Source: Reticulitermes speratus (lineage: Eukaryota; Arthropoda; Insecta; Blattodea; Rhinotermitidae). Taken from it: a stretch of 64,000 nucleotides of DNA. Position 1 is the first letter of the stretch. Each line of letters starts with the position of its first letter. The notes under the pieces are model-generated. The model was not told the DNA's origin and did not search any database. It saw only the letters and a list, made by a program, of their open reading frames with translations. Both the position numbers and the translations under genes were made by a program. Below are positions 45,556 to 58,869 of this stretch, one piece after another. The stretch lies in assembly GCA_021186555.1 (NCBI GenBank), contig JAJKFL010000004.1, positions 15,776,406-15,840,405 of the forward strand, in the 5' to 3' direction.

Positions 45556-47055
45556 GTTCTATAAGCTACCTACAGATATAAAACAAACTTTGAGGCAAGT
45601 ATGATATTTCGTGCGCTACAGTCCCTTGAACCAAGTCAGATTATCGGCGAGCCATAAGGTAGCATTAATGCAATAGTCGTACATTCAAGTCAATATTTTG
45701 TTTTTAGTGACATCTTTCCGGAAAGCCTGTACCTAAATTTTACGACGAGAAGTTACGTGATTCAATAATATGGCATCTGTTTCTGAAGTCATATAGAGAA
45801 CAGTGGAGTTGCAATATGTAAAAGAAACTACGACCAATTTAAAATGCTATTGAGTTCTGACAAATAGAAACTTTCATATACAAATCTAGCTGTCAATCAA
45901 GTAGGAGAATAACGCACAGAATACAAAGAATGTTTTAGATTTTATGTATGACTTACATATATAGAATGTACAACCAGAGAAAACGGAATCATATAACTCG
46001 ACACGAAGCGCAAGAATAAATGATGTGTGTGTGTTTTATTGAAATTCTTAAGTAGAATTTAAGAAGGGTGGAAAGGTGTAGTCTACACAAATTTGGAGAG
46101 AAAATAAACTACCTTTTTTCATTTACGCCTCACCTCATTAGCAGGACTCAGCTGTCACTGGATTAGTTCACCTACAGCAAAGAATTTCTGTTCGGCAGAT
46201 ATTTCCTGACAAGACAAACAGCGCCCAGCCAGGCAGTTATAAATGCTCCTGACCGGCCCACATACCATCACATAACAATCAAGACATACAATCTACAGTC
46301 CCTTATATTATTATACACTATGAATGGAATGTAGCATTTACTGTACATATTTAGTGACACACATCTGTGGAGAAATCAAGAAAACAGAGAAGTACGAGAC
46401 ATTAATTAAAGCTTTTAACCTGAAATAAATGTATAACTTATTACATATACAGTTTCAGTTTATACGTCGCAAAGAACACAGTCAGTAACCATCAGAAAAA
46501 TCGTTCGGTGAATGCTGTATAAGAAAACAGTGGAAGCTTATTGTAAGAATCAAATGGAAAATATAAATACGCTGATTGGAAAACATGCAGAACTTCTGTT
46601 GTTAAACGTGACCTCTAGGCTCTCAAGGATTAATAATTTCAAAGATGCAGATTCAAGTCTGCTAAATTTTAATGGTTACCAGTTAACATGAAGTGACGTT
46701 TCAGGAGACTATTTTTTCGACAGCGTCTCTGGAGAACCTCAAATTTCATAATTTCGAAGATATTTCCACACGGTATTTCAGTTGTCGCGGAGAAGTAGAA
46801 GAATGGGTTTTTGAACATTGGTCATTGGAATTTGTGATCATTTGCTGCGGAAAGATGAATGAAATTAAATCTCACTGTACAGAGATTCTAAGGTGATTAA
46901 GAGTAATAATTTAGTTACTTCTTTATTCGTTAAATAATCACACAAGTAAACTGCTGAATTGTAAAAGCTGACGACAACTTTATGGAGAACTGTTAAAAGT
47001 GAGTTTACAACAAGAACAAAATTTTGTGGCGAACTTAGTGTGTCGTATCAAAAAA
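45556..47055. other. Nothing recognised
   Basis: AT-rich sequence with one 67-codon open frame (46693-46896) lacking motifs. Confidence 0.4.
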
Positions 47056-47215
47056 ACAGGTGGCCGTTTGGTCTAAGGCATGGGTCTGCGGGAGCTCCAT
47101 TCCTGGGATCGCGGTTTCCAATCCCGCTGAGAGCAAGGATGTTCGTCTTTTGTGTCTGTTGTGTGTTGTGCATGTAGCGGCCTCTGCGACAAGCTCTTCA
47201 CTCGTTCGGAGAGAA
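47056..47215 (+). repeat. SINE family A, 3'-truncated copy
   Basis: GGTGGCCGTTTGGTCTAAGG, a damaged B box (GGTTTCCAATCCC), GAGCAAGGATGTTCGTC and GCGGCCTCTGCGACAAGC, CACTCGTTCGG follow the family order, then identity stops. Confidence 0.62.
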
Positions 47216-48589
47216 GTAATATACCGGCTAATATCCTCTAAAATGAAATATTGTTTTAAGTCTATTCTAGATCGTACAAAACACCGTTTGCAGGAGTCAT
47301 TCTGTATTCCGTTTATATTCAGTCATGAGGCCGTGAAACAGATTCTTGATAAACTAAAACCCTTTCAACTTGTTAAGAACTTCCTGGCTTTTTGTAGACT
47401 TGAGAGATTTATTGCCATGTCCAGAAGAGACAGCCTCTGATCCTTTAGAGAAACACATGGACCATGTCTACAAAATAACAACTCGTATTATCCAACCATT
47501 CTTACCTGAATTTCCCAAGTGGTAGGCCTATAGTCTTTCTGATGTTCTGATCAAACTTTTGTGTGCAGATATCAACGGTCCCATGCGTGCTAAGCCCTAT
47601 CATTTCTTGATTTTATCACCCTAGCAATATGTTGGGAAGAGTGAATTTTATGAAGGCCTCGTTCTGGATTGCTCGCCACCGACCTGTTATTTCTAAATGT
47701 GTTCTCTTATTTTAGTCGAATATATTACTTTTGTTTCTTTCCTTTTATGCCTATGTGTCTTAGTTTTGACTTATTGAAGTGATTTGCATTATGAAAGAGC
47801 AGGTTTTCATTTTTACTATTGAGTACACATTTAGCTGACTGTAAATTATCCTTTTGCTTAATGAAGCAAAACTACACGAAGGTATCTGTGAGAAGGGAGG
47901 TACAGCCCCATCTGTCCTTAAACTTGGTAACAATATAAATATACAAATTTGTCATATTAATCGAGGGTCTAACCGTGTTTTCACAATAATATTAACAATC
48001 CAGTGGCTTTGGGGAAGTTACATTTATTCTGTTCCACCGCACAGAACTGTGAAAGTACAGCTTAACTTGCACAAATGCCCTTCCTGTTTTTGAGTGGAAG
48101 TGATACGTTGACTAATATCGCGGACGAGGTGAGCATGGCTCAGTCTCTCTGCTGATATATTGCTTGGTCTTATCCTCGCCAATTTCGGGTAACGAGTCTG
48201 CCGTGCTATACCTTACAGCGCGACCAACGTCATTTCAACCGAACGGGCGGATGGAATGCCGGCAGTACAGATTACTTTCATTTTTCTTCTTTCACGCCAT
48301 CCGGTCGTCTCTTTGTCTCTTTACGTTTGTTTTGCAGATTGTTGTATCGCTATCGAAATATCTCTTTGTAAATGTTTCTTTCCATTTGTTGTAATTTATT
48401 TTCGGTTAAAGAATGTCAGCCTTCAAGAAACTTGCTATGCTTTTCTCAACTCTTTACGGATAGGAAACAACTTTTGTGTTAAAATCTTACATACATTAAA
48501 GGTAGAGTAAAGTTACAGTTATCTCTGCACACGTTATGATGGCATATAGGGGGAGTTCCATTCATTCGTACTCTCGGCATTACGTGGAA
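47216..48589. other. Nothing recognised
   Basis: The open frame that begins in the SINE continues to 47440 (KQILDKLKPFQLVKNFLAF) but I do not recognise it. No other signal was seen. Confidence 0.35.
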
Positions 48590-48790
48590 ATGAGTAGTCA
48601 GCTTCACGCACCGGCCGCATTACTCCCGGGGAAAAAGCCTCTGTTATCGATTGTATAGGCGGCTGTGTGGGCCCCTGATCCGGTCTGGACATCTTGCAGA
48701 AGAGCTAGATTTCTCGTCTCTGCTTGGGTTTGAACCCTACCTCGTGCATGCTATGGCCTACGATATCCCGGTTCCTACATTACGGTCACT
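48590..48790 (-). repeat. Decayed SINE family B copy
   Basis: On the minus strand: ACCGGGATATCGTAGGCCAT (head), GTAGGGTTCAAACCC (B box), GTCCAGACCGGATCAGGGG, GCCCACACAGCCGCCTATAC and CCGGGAGTAATGCGGCCGG. The order is that of family B, with many changes. Confidence 0.58.
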
Positions 48791-51364
48791 TCCTACGACG
48801 ACATATGAACTACTTGTGTTTCGTACTTCATTCCGTAGCCTAACAAACCAGTACGTTTACTTAGGCGGTAAACCTTCTGACTTGTAGTAGGATATGGGGG
48901 TGGGGCAGGATGCCCGATTCGAATCCAGGCCACGCACCAAATATACTGACTTAAGCTTTGCGTGGTTTTATTCAGTACATTCCACAACCCCTTTCTATCA
49001 CAACACGTTAAATTCGTTTTACTCTGTCATCTTTTATCATAATCGTATCGCAATCTGAATTAACGTAGCAGCGTCTACAAATGAACTAGATACTACGCCT
49101 AGGATTTCAGCAGATTGAGAGTGGCTCTGATTCAGTTCTTCTTACTGACCGTGATTGCCTTATTGATAGGCCTAAACTTTGCATTATATATTACAAAACA
49201 AATGTATCCTCCTCCACAATAAAGCACATAATTTGGTCTGCTGTGAGTTAATACAACACACATTTCGTATTTATGCAGAATAATGTCATAGAAAGAAGGT
49301 CATCTGAAATTAATTGATTCTCAATTTCACGCCAAAGCAACAACGGCTATAATTCCACAGGCATTCGCTGATTAACGAACTAAATACTTAATTCCATGAT
49401 ACTGAGGCTTCCACGAGGCGTTAACGGTATTCAATGTTTCTTGCTCTTAGGGAACCCGAAGCTTCGTTGCTACACAAGCCTGTTTCCTTCTAATCAATTT
49501 CAATCCAGTTTCAAGCTTCACAGCCTCTTACTTTGAGTTCCACTCACTTTAAGTGAGTTTTGAGTTTCTCAAAGCGATGTTGCTGGAAACTTAACTTTTC
49601 TTAAACGTCGGTAAGTACAAGTAGGCCTACTTACCAGTCGACATGGAGTATCATTTCAAAAGAATTGTAATTCTTCTATTTTAATGTTATCCTCTCATAC
49701 ATTCATAAGTGTTTGGCAGGGACATTTTGCATAACATTTTAAAGATTTACTACACAAATTGTATAATCTTAATTTGCTCTTTTGTTTATCTAAAATCAAA
49801 TTAAGAATTCTTAAAATTATGTTGCACTATATTCTATATACTTTACACGTAATAAGATATGTGATATACATGTTACAGTGTCCGCAAAGTTAAGAGTGTG
49901 AATTTTAACTGTCCTGGTACCAAAACAGTAAAATCGCTGATAGCGTGAGAATGTATTCGTACTAATCTAATAAAACTACTTCCATTTAATTTTAGAAATA
50001 TTGATACCGTACTTATCATTAACCTCAAGTTTATTTCAACAGTCTTTAAAATTCAATCCGTACCAAACATAAATCTTCTTAGCTTGGTATTTCTTAACAG
50101 TCTAATCTGTAGGAAAAGGGTTGCTTTTTATTCTGAAAGTCATACGAAACACATAAATATAGTGTGTGGGCAAAATACAAACTTCTGAATGTTAAAAAAA
50201 ACTGTGCTTTAAAGTTTTAATATAAGCTTAAGTAACAAATAAATGTTTTTCAAGGAATTCGTTACATGTTTCGTAACAAAATGGCCTCTCGATTACTGCT
50301 CAATTTACTCTACGACATTCTCCATAAAGAGAAAGGAAATAGAATATACTGACGGCGGCACTTCTTTGCCTTTATCGAACATACGCACAGGTTCCATTAT
50401 AATTCCACAGAGGTGCAAACAAAGGAAATTGAGTTTCTCTAAAGCTTTCAGGATGGACACAGTCCACGACTGTATAAGGAAAGAGTTAAAAGGCCCAGTG
50501 AACACTGAGGCACTACACCGATATCTGGTCACTATGGAATGGGTGGACATATTCATGTGACGTGGGACGAACGGAAGAAGTGAGAGAGGGGGAAACGCGT
50601 GCAAGCGAACGGAACGAACATTTCATCCTCACCCCAATCTATTGTCACGCTATGGCTCATCCAAATTGCATGCTTGGTCGTTAAAAAATAGAAGAACAGA
50701 GGGCACAGACATCCGCCGTACAAAGCCTTTAGCACCTCCTGCCTGTTCAACGACCCAAGCTGTCAAGGGTTGAGGTGCAGATAGACACGCTAGTACATGC
50801 ACATATACGTGATGCAATATTACATTAAATGTGCGACACAGTTTTCCTTTCATGTATGAAAATAAAAGGCGAATTGATACAAACTCTTCTTCCTGTAGGG
50901 AAGGTAAATGTTAATGCGTTGTTAGTCTTATGGTATACAACAAATTTTGTAGTTCTATCATGTACTCCAATTTAAACAGGCCAGAACTCAGTCTGTAATA
51001 TTAATTTACATGCAAATCTTTTCCCTTACTGTCGAATTCACTTTCCATATAATTCATTCACATTTTCACTCACTCACTTCCTCGTTCATTCGTATATTTA
51101 GTCACATTCATTCATCATTCATTCATTCATTCAGCCATTCATTCATTCCTTGTTTCTTTCATGCATTACAAAAGTTATATTAAAAGTTGTAAAGTTTCAT
51201 TTATGTTTTGTGTATGAGGCATCGTTTAGTAATACATCTGTCTGCAGCGAATATTGCACACACTGAAGACGAAACTAGTAAAGTTAATATAATTCACGTC
51301 TTATTTAGCAAGCATGTTGTTATTCCGAAGCCATAGCTTTGATGCTGATGAATGAGTGCATGAG
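48791..51364. other. Mostly unrecognised; ATTC-rich tract
   Basis: A broken ATTC/ACTC repeat lies at about 51055-51150. An open frame of 105 codons (50243-50560) and its antisense have no recognisable domain. A B-box-like GATTCGAATCC at about 48916 lacks an A box. Confidence 0.35.
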
Positions 51365-51540
51365 AATGTGGCACAGAGATGGCAAGAAAATCGACAGGGG
51401 AAACCCATCTACTCGGAACGGAATCTGTACTCATGCCACATTTTCCACCATAAGTCCAACAGGGACTGCCTGGGGATCGAACCCGGAACCCTAATATGAG
51501 AATTTCTCGACTAACCTGACTGAACTATAGCAAGCATCCA
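51365..51540 (-). repeat. tRNA-like SINE, fifth family
   Basis: On the minus strand: CTATAGTTCAGTCAGGTTAG (A box region), then GGTTCCGGGTTCGATCCCC (B box at about 51473-51485), GGCAGTCCCTGTTGGAC, GTGGAAAATGTGGCATGAG and GGGTTTCCCCTGTCGA. The tRNA-like head with an unrelated body indicates a SINE. No second copy lies in the window. Confidence 0.52.
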
Positions 51541-53044
51541 GTTGATGTATTCATCTGAAAACGAGCTAGAATGTAACCTAAATCTCCTTAAATATGTTTT
51601 GAATTGCAGAAATTCCACACAATTGTAAATGCCTCATTTTATTCCACTGACTTGAAAGGCTGTATTCCATTCTCAGCACTTTTATTACGTCGCTCTTACA
51701 CAACATATAGTTCTTAGATCCACAGTTCTATTTCTTTTCCGCAAGTCCATCTGTTGCATGATCCCATTCTGTATTCATTTATTCACTCAATAAACAAGGA
51801 TATCCCTACTTAGAGGGCGAGCTTTGCTGCACGGATGTTGCCTTACTACTGTTACATGATAAATTCAACGCTCAAAAGCCTCTTCTACAAAAGCAGATGG
51901 ACGCTAGTGGAATTTTCAAACACGTAGTAAAATATCATGCCTTAGTAAAACAGGGCCCTTTATTGATCATAAGAGTATATGGACGTCTGTTTACAGCTTT
52001 TTTTTGAATGACATGTATGAAATCTAGTATAACTATCTTGTTTATACGTCAGCATGCAAAATACGCTGCACAGCCAGGAAAGGAAGAAAGAAGCAAATTA
52101 TAGTGACGAAGTGGTTCCTGATATGAGATTTGATTTTACCGTAACTATGAAGATCTCTACTGTAGTACTCTCGGTTTTCACATAATGCGTCCTGTAGAAA
52201 CACAACACCTTCCTCTTCAGGACAGAATCATCCTGAAGATGTAGGATTGTAATCCTATTTGCGGTTAGTAAATGAGTTTACTGTGCTTTATAATTAACGT
52301 AATAACATCGAAAAAGAATGGTTTTATGAAAGCCAACGTAATTACTTAGTAGTAGTGTTAAGGCCGGTTGAGCATCCACCGGGGTTACCTATCTTAATAC
52401 ATATACTTTTTTGTTGTAGTTTCAAGTTCTGTGAAACGTCGAGACGGCTGAACGTTCCAGAAGGCTTGGATTGTCAGGAATACAGCTGTGAGAACCTCAA
52501 ATCTCGTACATTTTTATTTTTTACATACTCGGCCCCGTTTGAGTGCAACATCAGCCTTTAGACGTCTGTACTAATGAACACAAAGGAGGTGGCTGACGAA
52601 ATTCTTGAGCGCAGAGATATGAAACTTGGTTTCCGTGGAAGGAAGGGATATTTTTGGCCAGCTGGTCTAGTTTTGTGTTCGTAAAGGACCCTGCTGTACG
52701 CAGTTAATGAAGAAGTCAGGAAGAAATACGCGATACGATGCACATTATGTACGCATGTCTAGCATTCTATCTAGAACAAATGAGGACTAATCACAGTCAC
52801 GTGAATGTACAGTAGTGAAAGCAATGCGCTTGCATGGGTCAATTTCATGTAAGGTAACAGCACATAATTTCTCTTTCTTGCATCCATTATAAGGCGGAAG
52901 CTATCTACTATAAATAATACTTAAAAGTAAATTCTTACCTCTCAGAAAACACATCATACCCACTGCAAAACTTCGTCGGTTATTGCCGTTTGTGGAAATA
53001 ATCGCTGCATATGAGAACCGGGTACTGTTTTCTGGGACACGAAG
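51541..53044. other. Nothing firm
   Basis: A CTGAAGATG followed by a perfect TAGGAT/ATCCTA stem near 52232-52255 lacks the GAAAC part and is only suggestive. No coding homology was seen. Confidence 0.35.
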
Positions 53045-53330
53045 CCTAGTCTGGTAAAAATCTATTGACATTCATTTCATTCTGTAGTCTGTCTTGCCAC
53101 AGGTCCATAGCCTCTTCCAAAGCGAGTTCTCCATACAGTGCGAGCTAGTGCTTCCTCTCTCAATTTCCAGTATCTTCTCATTTCCTTAAGGTCATCCAGT
53201 AGCTGCTTGCGTCTTCTTCTTCGTCTTTTCGTTATTTCTGTCCTCCTAACTTTCTTTCACTCACGTGTTTTGGAAGGCAATTTCTACGCAAGATGTGACC
53301 AATCCAGTTAGCCTTTCTTCTGATTCGTCT
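53045..53330 (-). pseudogene. LINE 3' end fragment, fourth RT tail type
   Basis: The minus strand has frameshifted words RRKANWIGHILRRNCLPKHV, RRRRKQLLDDLK-like and a WRNSLWKRLWTCGKTDYRMK end, where related LINE tails have WLGHILRRNCLLK, LDDLKE and TMWRNRFGRGFGPVVRQ. It is 5'-truncated, with several frame changes, and not translatable. Confidence 0.6.
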
Positions 53331-53531
53331 TCTTCTTATTGACGCTTCGGAGAAATCGATGCCTTGAAGATGAAAGTTGCAGACTGGTACATTTGTACCA
53401 GACTTCACGTCATCACAACCCGTCGTACTTTATGTTATTTGTACCGTACATTTTCTTGATTATATAAAATCGTGTTCCGACAAATGTACACTCTTTATTA
53501 TCTGTTATTTAATAAAGTTTATATTAGAAAT

Positions 53532-53574
53532 AGTCCAACATGTTTCGAACTATGTTAGTTTATCTTCAGGGACC
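53532..53574 (-). repeat. Candidate Penelope-like element end with hammerhead-like core
   Basis: Minus strand in order: GGTCC, CTGAAGA (53563-53569), stem AACTA/TAGTT with a 3-base loop, GAAAC (53542-53546), then T and GGACT. GGTCC and GGACT form a 5-bp stem I (one G-T pair) directly at the core, and ACATGT after GAA (53538-53543) is self-complementary. This is the layout of dimeric hammerheads known in Penelope-like elements. The cleavage triplet would read GTT. Two bases on one side and one on the other separate the core from stem II, which departs from the standard fold. Confidence 0.5.
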
Positions 53575-53688
53575 CAATTCTTTATTACACCAGCTATAGA
53601 CGTATGGTACTCATTAAATATATAAGCTAGTAGATAAAATGTCACTAACTGTGTTGAGTTTGTGGTCACTGTATCTGCTGCTTCGTGC

Positions 53689-53718
53689 TCACCATTTGTT
53701 TGTACAAACAAATGGTGA
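53689..53718. repeat. Perfect 30-bp palindrome
   Basis: Centred on TGTACA between 53703 and 53704, with half TCACCATTTGTTTGT. There is no spacer and no obvious associated gene. Confidence 0.96.
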
Positions 53719-56330
53719 AAGTAGTGTTTCCAAGTGGAAGTTTCCTCGATATCATAATACAGCGTGTGTTTTGAAAGTACGCTATAGGGATTATTTTAAG
53801 CTCTTTACCTATTATCGTGAAACTTTAATAGGCCTATAATTAGGTATTTTTTTAGCTGGAGATACTGTTCACGTTAATAATGTTTAAGCTACATCTTCCA
53901 AAATATGGGCCAAATATTTGATTAGAAGGAAAATTTGTGGCCAGCCTTTACCTCAGATATAATATGTACGTGTATGTATAGGCTACAGGATATATTTATA
54001 TATATGTCTTTGTATGCATGTCTGACGTGTATACGGTGAGTAGGCATGTAGGCAGTAGAATCAATGTACGTCTAATCTCAAAGGTTTAAGCATTCCCCTC
54101 GTTTGTCAGTGATAGGGAAGCAAATCGTCTTTTTTTTACACTTCCCTAACAAAAAATAGGGACACAGTCTCCCGTTCTAAGGCTATGCAAAATGATCCTT
54201 TCAGGTAAATAAATGTTCCAACATAAATTTATAGGTATACTTGGAACTCCTCAGTAAGTATCATATTTTACAAATCCCTTCGCCGCCACTAGGGTAATAA
54301 AATAAAAGAATGTCAAATTGCACGTTATTGAAAAATTACTTACCATTCTTTTAACCATAAGTGGCTGGTAAAGTGTGGACTCTTCATGCACTTAATAAAA
54401 CGTATGTTATGGGATTAAAATAAGTGAGGAATATGTTGGTTATGCGTCCTTTTTCAGTCGACGTATAATTTTATTTTGTGTGTTAGCGCGCGTGTGTCGG
54501 TGTGTTAAGTAATGAAAACGCACAAGAGCAAGGTGACGACCAAAGTTATGTCATTCGTACCAAGCATTACAAGTATAATGGTTGAAATGTAGCTATATTC
54601 CAATGGAGTGCGTTCCTTGCTACTGCTTTCCTAGCCCTGATGTTCGTTTATTGCAGGTAAAATTCTATTGCTGCGAGACTGACACGAACGGGGTGCCATC
54701 GTGTTATATAAACGACTTTCATACTCGTATGTTATATATCTATCTAGCAACATCAGTATTTAACTCTCACCACTAAATAGTGTAGGATTAAAAACGAATG
54801 AATCTAAACTTCTACAAACAGTTTAAAAATTGTAGTGAACTGCGTGGAAATCATTTTATCTTTCCCGAGTATCGTTACGACAGACCGATTTCGTTCATTT
54901 TGTATTACCTATAAGTACAAAGGATCGCAATTCCAATGTCCTATTTACATACCTGTTATATTAACATATTCCACTGAAGGGGGTATATCAGGTTATTTTT
55001 AATAACTGATACATACCGTGACTATATGTTTATGCTAGTAAACAACAATTTTCAAGTCAGCTACAGACGCTTTCGTTCTGAAGTCTAAGCACATTTAACA
55101 TACTGTATTAAAACATTAATTGTAATTGTGGTCACTTTCTGATTCAATATAGGGTATAACTCAATTGAAACTGTATCAATTTGCGAAATTCACATAATTT
55201 GTCCAGGTGTTTGCTCGCTAGTATAATTACAAAGAACTGTTAATTTTTATTAGGATGCAAGACGTAAACATTAAAAAATAAAAAATGTAAAATATTTAAG
55301 TAGATAACAATTTCAACTTTTTTTAAAACTCAGTACATTACAATGTATTTTGTGCCTGTTCTGTTCAGCATAGAACAAAAAAGTGTATTATCTGGCGAAG
55401 GGTGGGCTTATTTTTTTTTGCTTCATGAGCAATGAGCCTTTCAATTGTTTTCTCCGATTGGCAGTGTGTTTGTTTTGGTTACTTTTTCTAACTTGACCCC
55501 GTTATTTTGAAACGAATTGACTTTATAAATACATTCTGAGAACGTAAGCAAGTATTTGATATTTTGGTTTCTTATGGCGGTGGGTATCACAACAAACCTA
55601 CGTCTCTACAGAAGTGGCACTGCTCTGCGTAGTAGATGGATACCAGATATTCATCAACACCTGCTTCCTCAAACATCAAGGTACAGTAATAGGTGAGGGA
55701 AAAGACTTGCAGGTAGCAGGTGTCCGGAAAGGTTGGTAACATCTACCATCTAACATCTGCCACTTTTTATAAGACATAATCTTAAAGCTAAAGTAAGCGA
55801 AATACGGAATTACTACACGCATACAAAAGAGATAAGGTGCGATAAGAACTGCAGAAAAACATTCAGGTTAGCGATTTCAGTTGCATATGCTCAGTGGACA
55901 TGCATCGCGTGAGAGTGTGCTCTGCAAGTTTATACAAGTATTGTGTAAACGTCCTGTTGTTACACTCGTATAAAATGAAAGTAAATAGCACGATGTAGGA
56001 GAATGACATGCTGAAACTAAGCAGTGGGTGGAAACTGAGAAATGGCACCAGTTCGGATGATGCACGTCATGTTGGGAAGAGACCGCTCTGTCTCACTACT
56101 TACGTGATGTACGAGGGGCACACCCTGGCAGTGTTCGTGAAACTTGGAAAGTCTTTCTTTTTTTTCTAGAAATTGCTGTGTTTTATGCACAAAAGAAGCT
56201 CGATTTTGTTGTACTTCTGTACAGACATTACAAGACGAGATGGCGTATTTGTTGTAGCATACGAGACGGCCTGCCGAGGAGTCTTATTTTAATTCCAGAC
56301 AGAGGTAAAAAGTTTATTTCTTTTCCAAAG
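53719..56330. other. AT-rich sequence, nothing recognised
   Basis: No element ends or coding homology. Open frames are at most 66 codons. Confidence 0.45.
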
Positions 56331-56515
56331 TTTCTAGCCCGGCTCTGGGTCCCACCCATCCCCTGGTTCAATGCGTAACGGGCGCCTTTTCCCTGAGGGT
56401 AAATTAGGGGGAGCGGATTGCTGATACCTCACCCGCATCTAGTTTCGAGGTTAAGAATGAGTGTAGTTATAACTTCACTATCCAATATTCCTTCATGACA
56501 TGAGCAGGAACAACT
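56331..56515 (+). repeat. SINE family B, 5'-truncated copy
   Basis: CTAGCCCGGCTCTGGGTCCC, CACCCATCCCCTGG, GCATCTAGTTTCGAGGTTAA and CATGAGCAGGAACAACTTTA match the body and 3' end of family B. The tRNA-like head is absent. Confidence 0.57.
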
Positions 56516-58644
56516 TTACTTTTCTTTGTTTAGATATTAATACGAGAACAAAGTACCGAAATTAATAGCAATATAATTTGGAAATGTAAGCCTGAAAACC
56601 TAGGTTCTGAACTGCACCACCAATCTAAAGGGAAGTGTAAAATATCCCAGGTAAACCACACAAAAACATGTAAGGCTTTTGGTTCATGTAACTGGAACAG
56701 AAACAGATGGTAATAGTGATGTTTGTGGCTATTATTTGTACTTGTTTGGTTTTATCACCAACGATTACAGTTTTAAATGTACATAAAAAGGGCATAATGG
56801 GAAGTATTCAGTGTGTTGTTCTGAGCTTTTTATAACATTATCGGTAGTCTGATTATAATATGCTTTCGATATGTCTTGAATCAAAAACAAAAAACGAGTT
56901 AATATAAAACATTTTCGAAATTGAGTTGTGTGTAACTGATGCAATGTAACAAATCGATAAACATGTTGCGAGAACAGCGTGGCCTCACGGAAGTTGCTCG
57001 AGATCTATCAAGTCAAAACTCTTTGCTGCATGTAAAGTGCCAGTCAAAAGGTAGAGTTCTTACATATTAGTGCAGCAATACTAACGATATGGACTGGCAC
57101 AGGGAACACGTAGTAGCTCAGATATGTTCTTCTTAACTTTTTAACCATAAACAGACGCAAAAAAAAGTGAAATATTTTTGTATCCAATGCTCCCAGATTT
57201 CCGACCGAGCATTGCGTTTTTTAAGGTTTTCAGGCTTCGCTGGTTTACTTTTCTGTAGAAGCAACACGTAGATGAAAATTATTATGGAGCACTAGTGGAA
57301 TGATAACACTCAGAGGAGAAAACCGGCGCAGCAATTAAATTTTCCTATCGGTTTCCTATTTCCTGCCGCGGACCTAACAGAGAGAACCCAATGTTCTTGT
57401 CAATTCCCAGTTAAAATAAGCCATCTAAGGTAAACTAAGATTTTATTAACCTTTTACATCAATTGGTTATTCACTCGGGCACGTGTCCGTTACACGTAGA
57501 GAGCCCTTTTGCTTCAATAGACTTATTTTCTAAATTCTTAGCTTGTCGGTTTGTTACACTGCAGAGTTAGACTTGTGTCAAACGAGGACTGATTTTTCGT
57601 GTTACACAGAAGTCAAGGACTCGCTCTGTGACAGTTGTAATTCAACTGAGGGACGGTGAACGAGCGCCACCCCACAAAATATCGGTTAGAAAGCGGTAGC
57701 AACTAAGTCCCAGAATGTAACAGTACGTCACAATATGGGAAGACCAATAAGATTTGAACACATACGTTACTTGGTGAACTGGCCATTCGCAGTTAAGGAC
57801 ATTTCCACAGTCGGGTTTAAAGTTTGGTTTTATTTACGCGAAAGAAAAGATTCATTACGGGCGAGACTGACGCGGTTTCAAGACGCGACACTATGAATTT
57901 TGACTTGTCGACTTGAATACGCACAAATTAGCATTCCTAATTTATTTGAAGTGTGTAGCCCTGGATTTAGAAATTTCCCACCAGAGCAAGAGGATTACGC
58001 TAATGAGAAGTGCACTGTTAGTGCAGAATTTCTTAAAGTTATTTGATTGGGGGAAGGTCATACATTACCGAACACCGTCTAGCATTTGACAATGCTTAGT
58101 TCTTAGAAATGTTGCTAGTGGAACTTTTCAAGCATTAACGCACTGCCTTTGCTCATCAGAGAACAGTCCAAAGTCTGAGGAAATACGTTGAGCCAGTCGA
58201 AAGTTCTGAAAGAATATTTCCATTTGTTATAGATTTCGAGTTAATTTGTTTAACTTTGGAAAGCCATATCAATTGATTGTTTAAGTAAAATAACTGTTGA
58301 ATACATTTCTCTTACCTTGTATCAACTGCAGACTCCGTATTTAGAATAATATTGTTATAGTAGTAAACACTGGATATAATCGTACGTCATTCGTTCCTTA
58401 CATATCTGTCCTCTAATATCGGACAGATTGGTTTCTTGTAGTACCGGACAAACAACAAACTGTCAAAAATATGATTTACGAAAAAACACAACCTAATTGG
58501 CTCCGAAACTCTTGCCTGTGATTAATATATAAGCTCTGCTTTCTTTGTTACTGGATGTGTGGTTGGTTTTGGTGTTTCCTCATTTCAGGCAGTATCATTT
58601 CTTTTGCTCTTAGAATGAATAATGTGCCCACTATATTTATAATG
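56516..58644. other. AT-rich sequence, nothing recognised
   Basis: No coding homology, terminal repeat or tRNA-like box was seen. Confidence 0.45.
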
Positions 58645-58869
58645 TCAAAATAAGCTTAGTATAGAATAGATTATCTAATGGGTTCGAGCCCTTAGAGGCC
58701 CCATGCACGTAGGCCTCTTTAACAGGTCCTTTGTGCTCCCTAAAGTGCAGATGCTTTTTTAGAGTGTTGTGGCCCGACATAAGGCCATGAATCCTCTAAG
58801 TTATACAGAAAAATGTATCAAGTACAGGTTGCGGCCCAATAAACATATTGGCCGATCCCTCCCTTGCTA

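Noticed and set aside
47060..47440. 126-codon frame as a gene
   Set aside because: Its first third is SINE A sequence and the rest has no recognisable domain.
51255..51285. CTGAAGA directly followed by CGAAAC
   Set aside because: There is no room for stem II, so it cannot form the fold.
52225..52275. CTGAAGATG with a perfect TAGGAT/ATCCTA stem
   Set aside because: The GAAAC part of the core is missing. It may be a relic but is not supportable alone.
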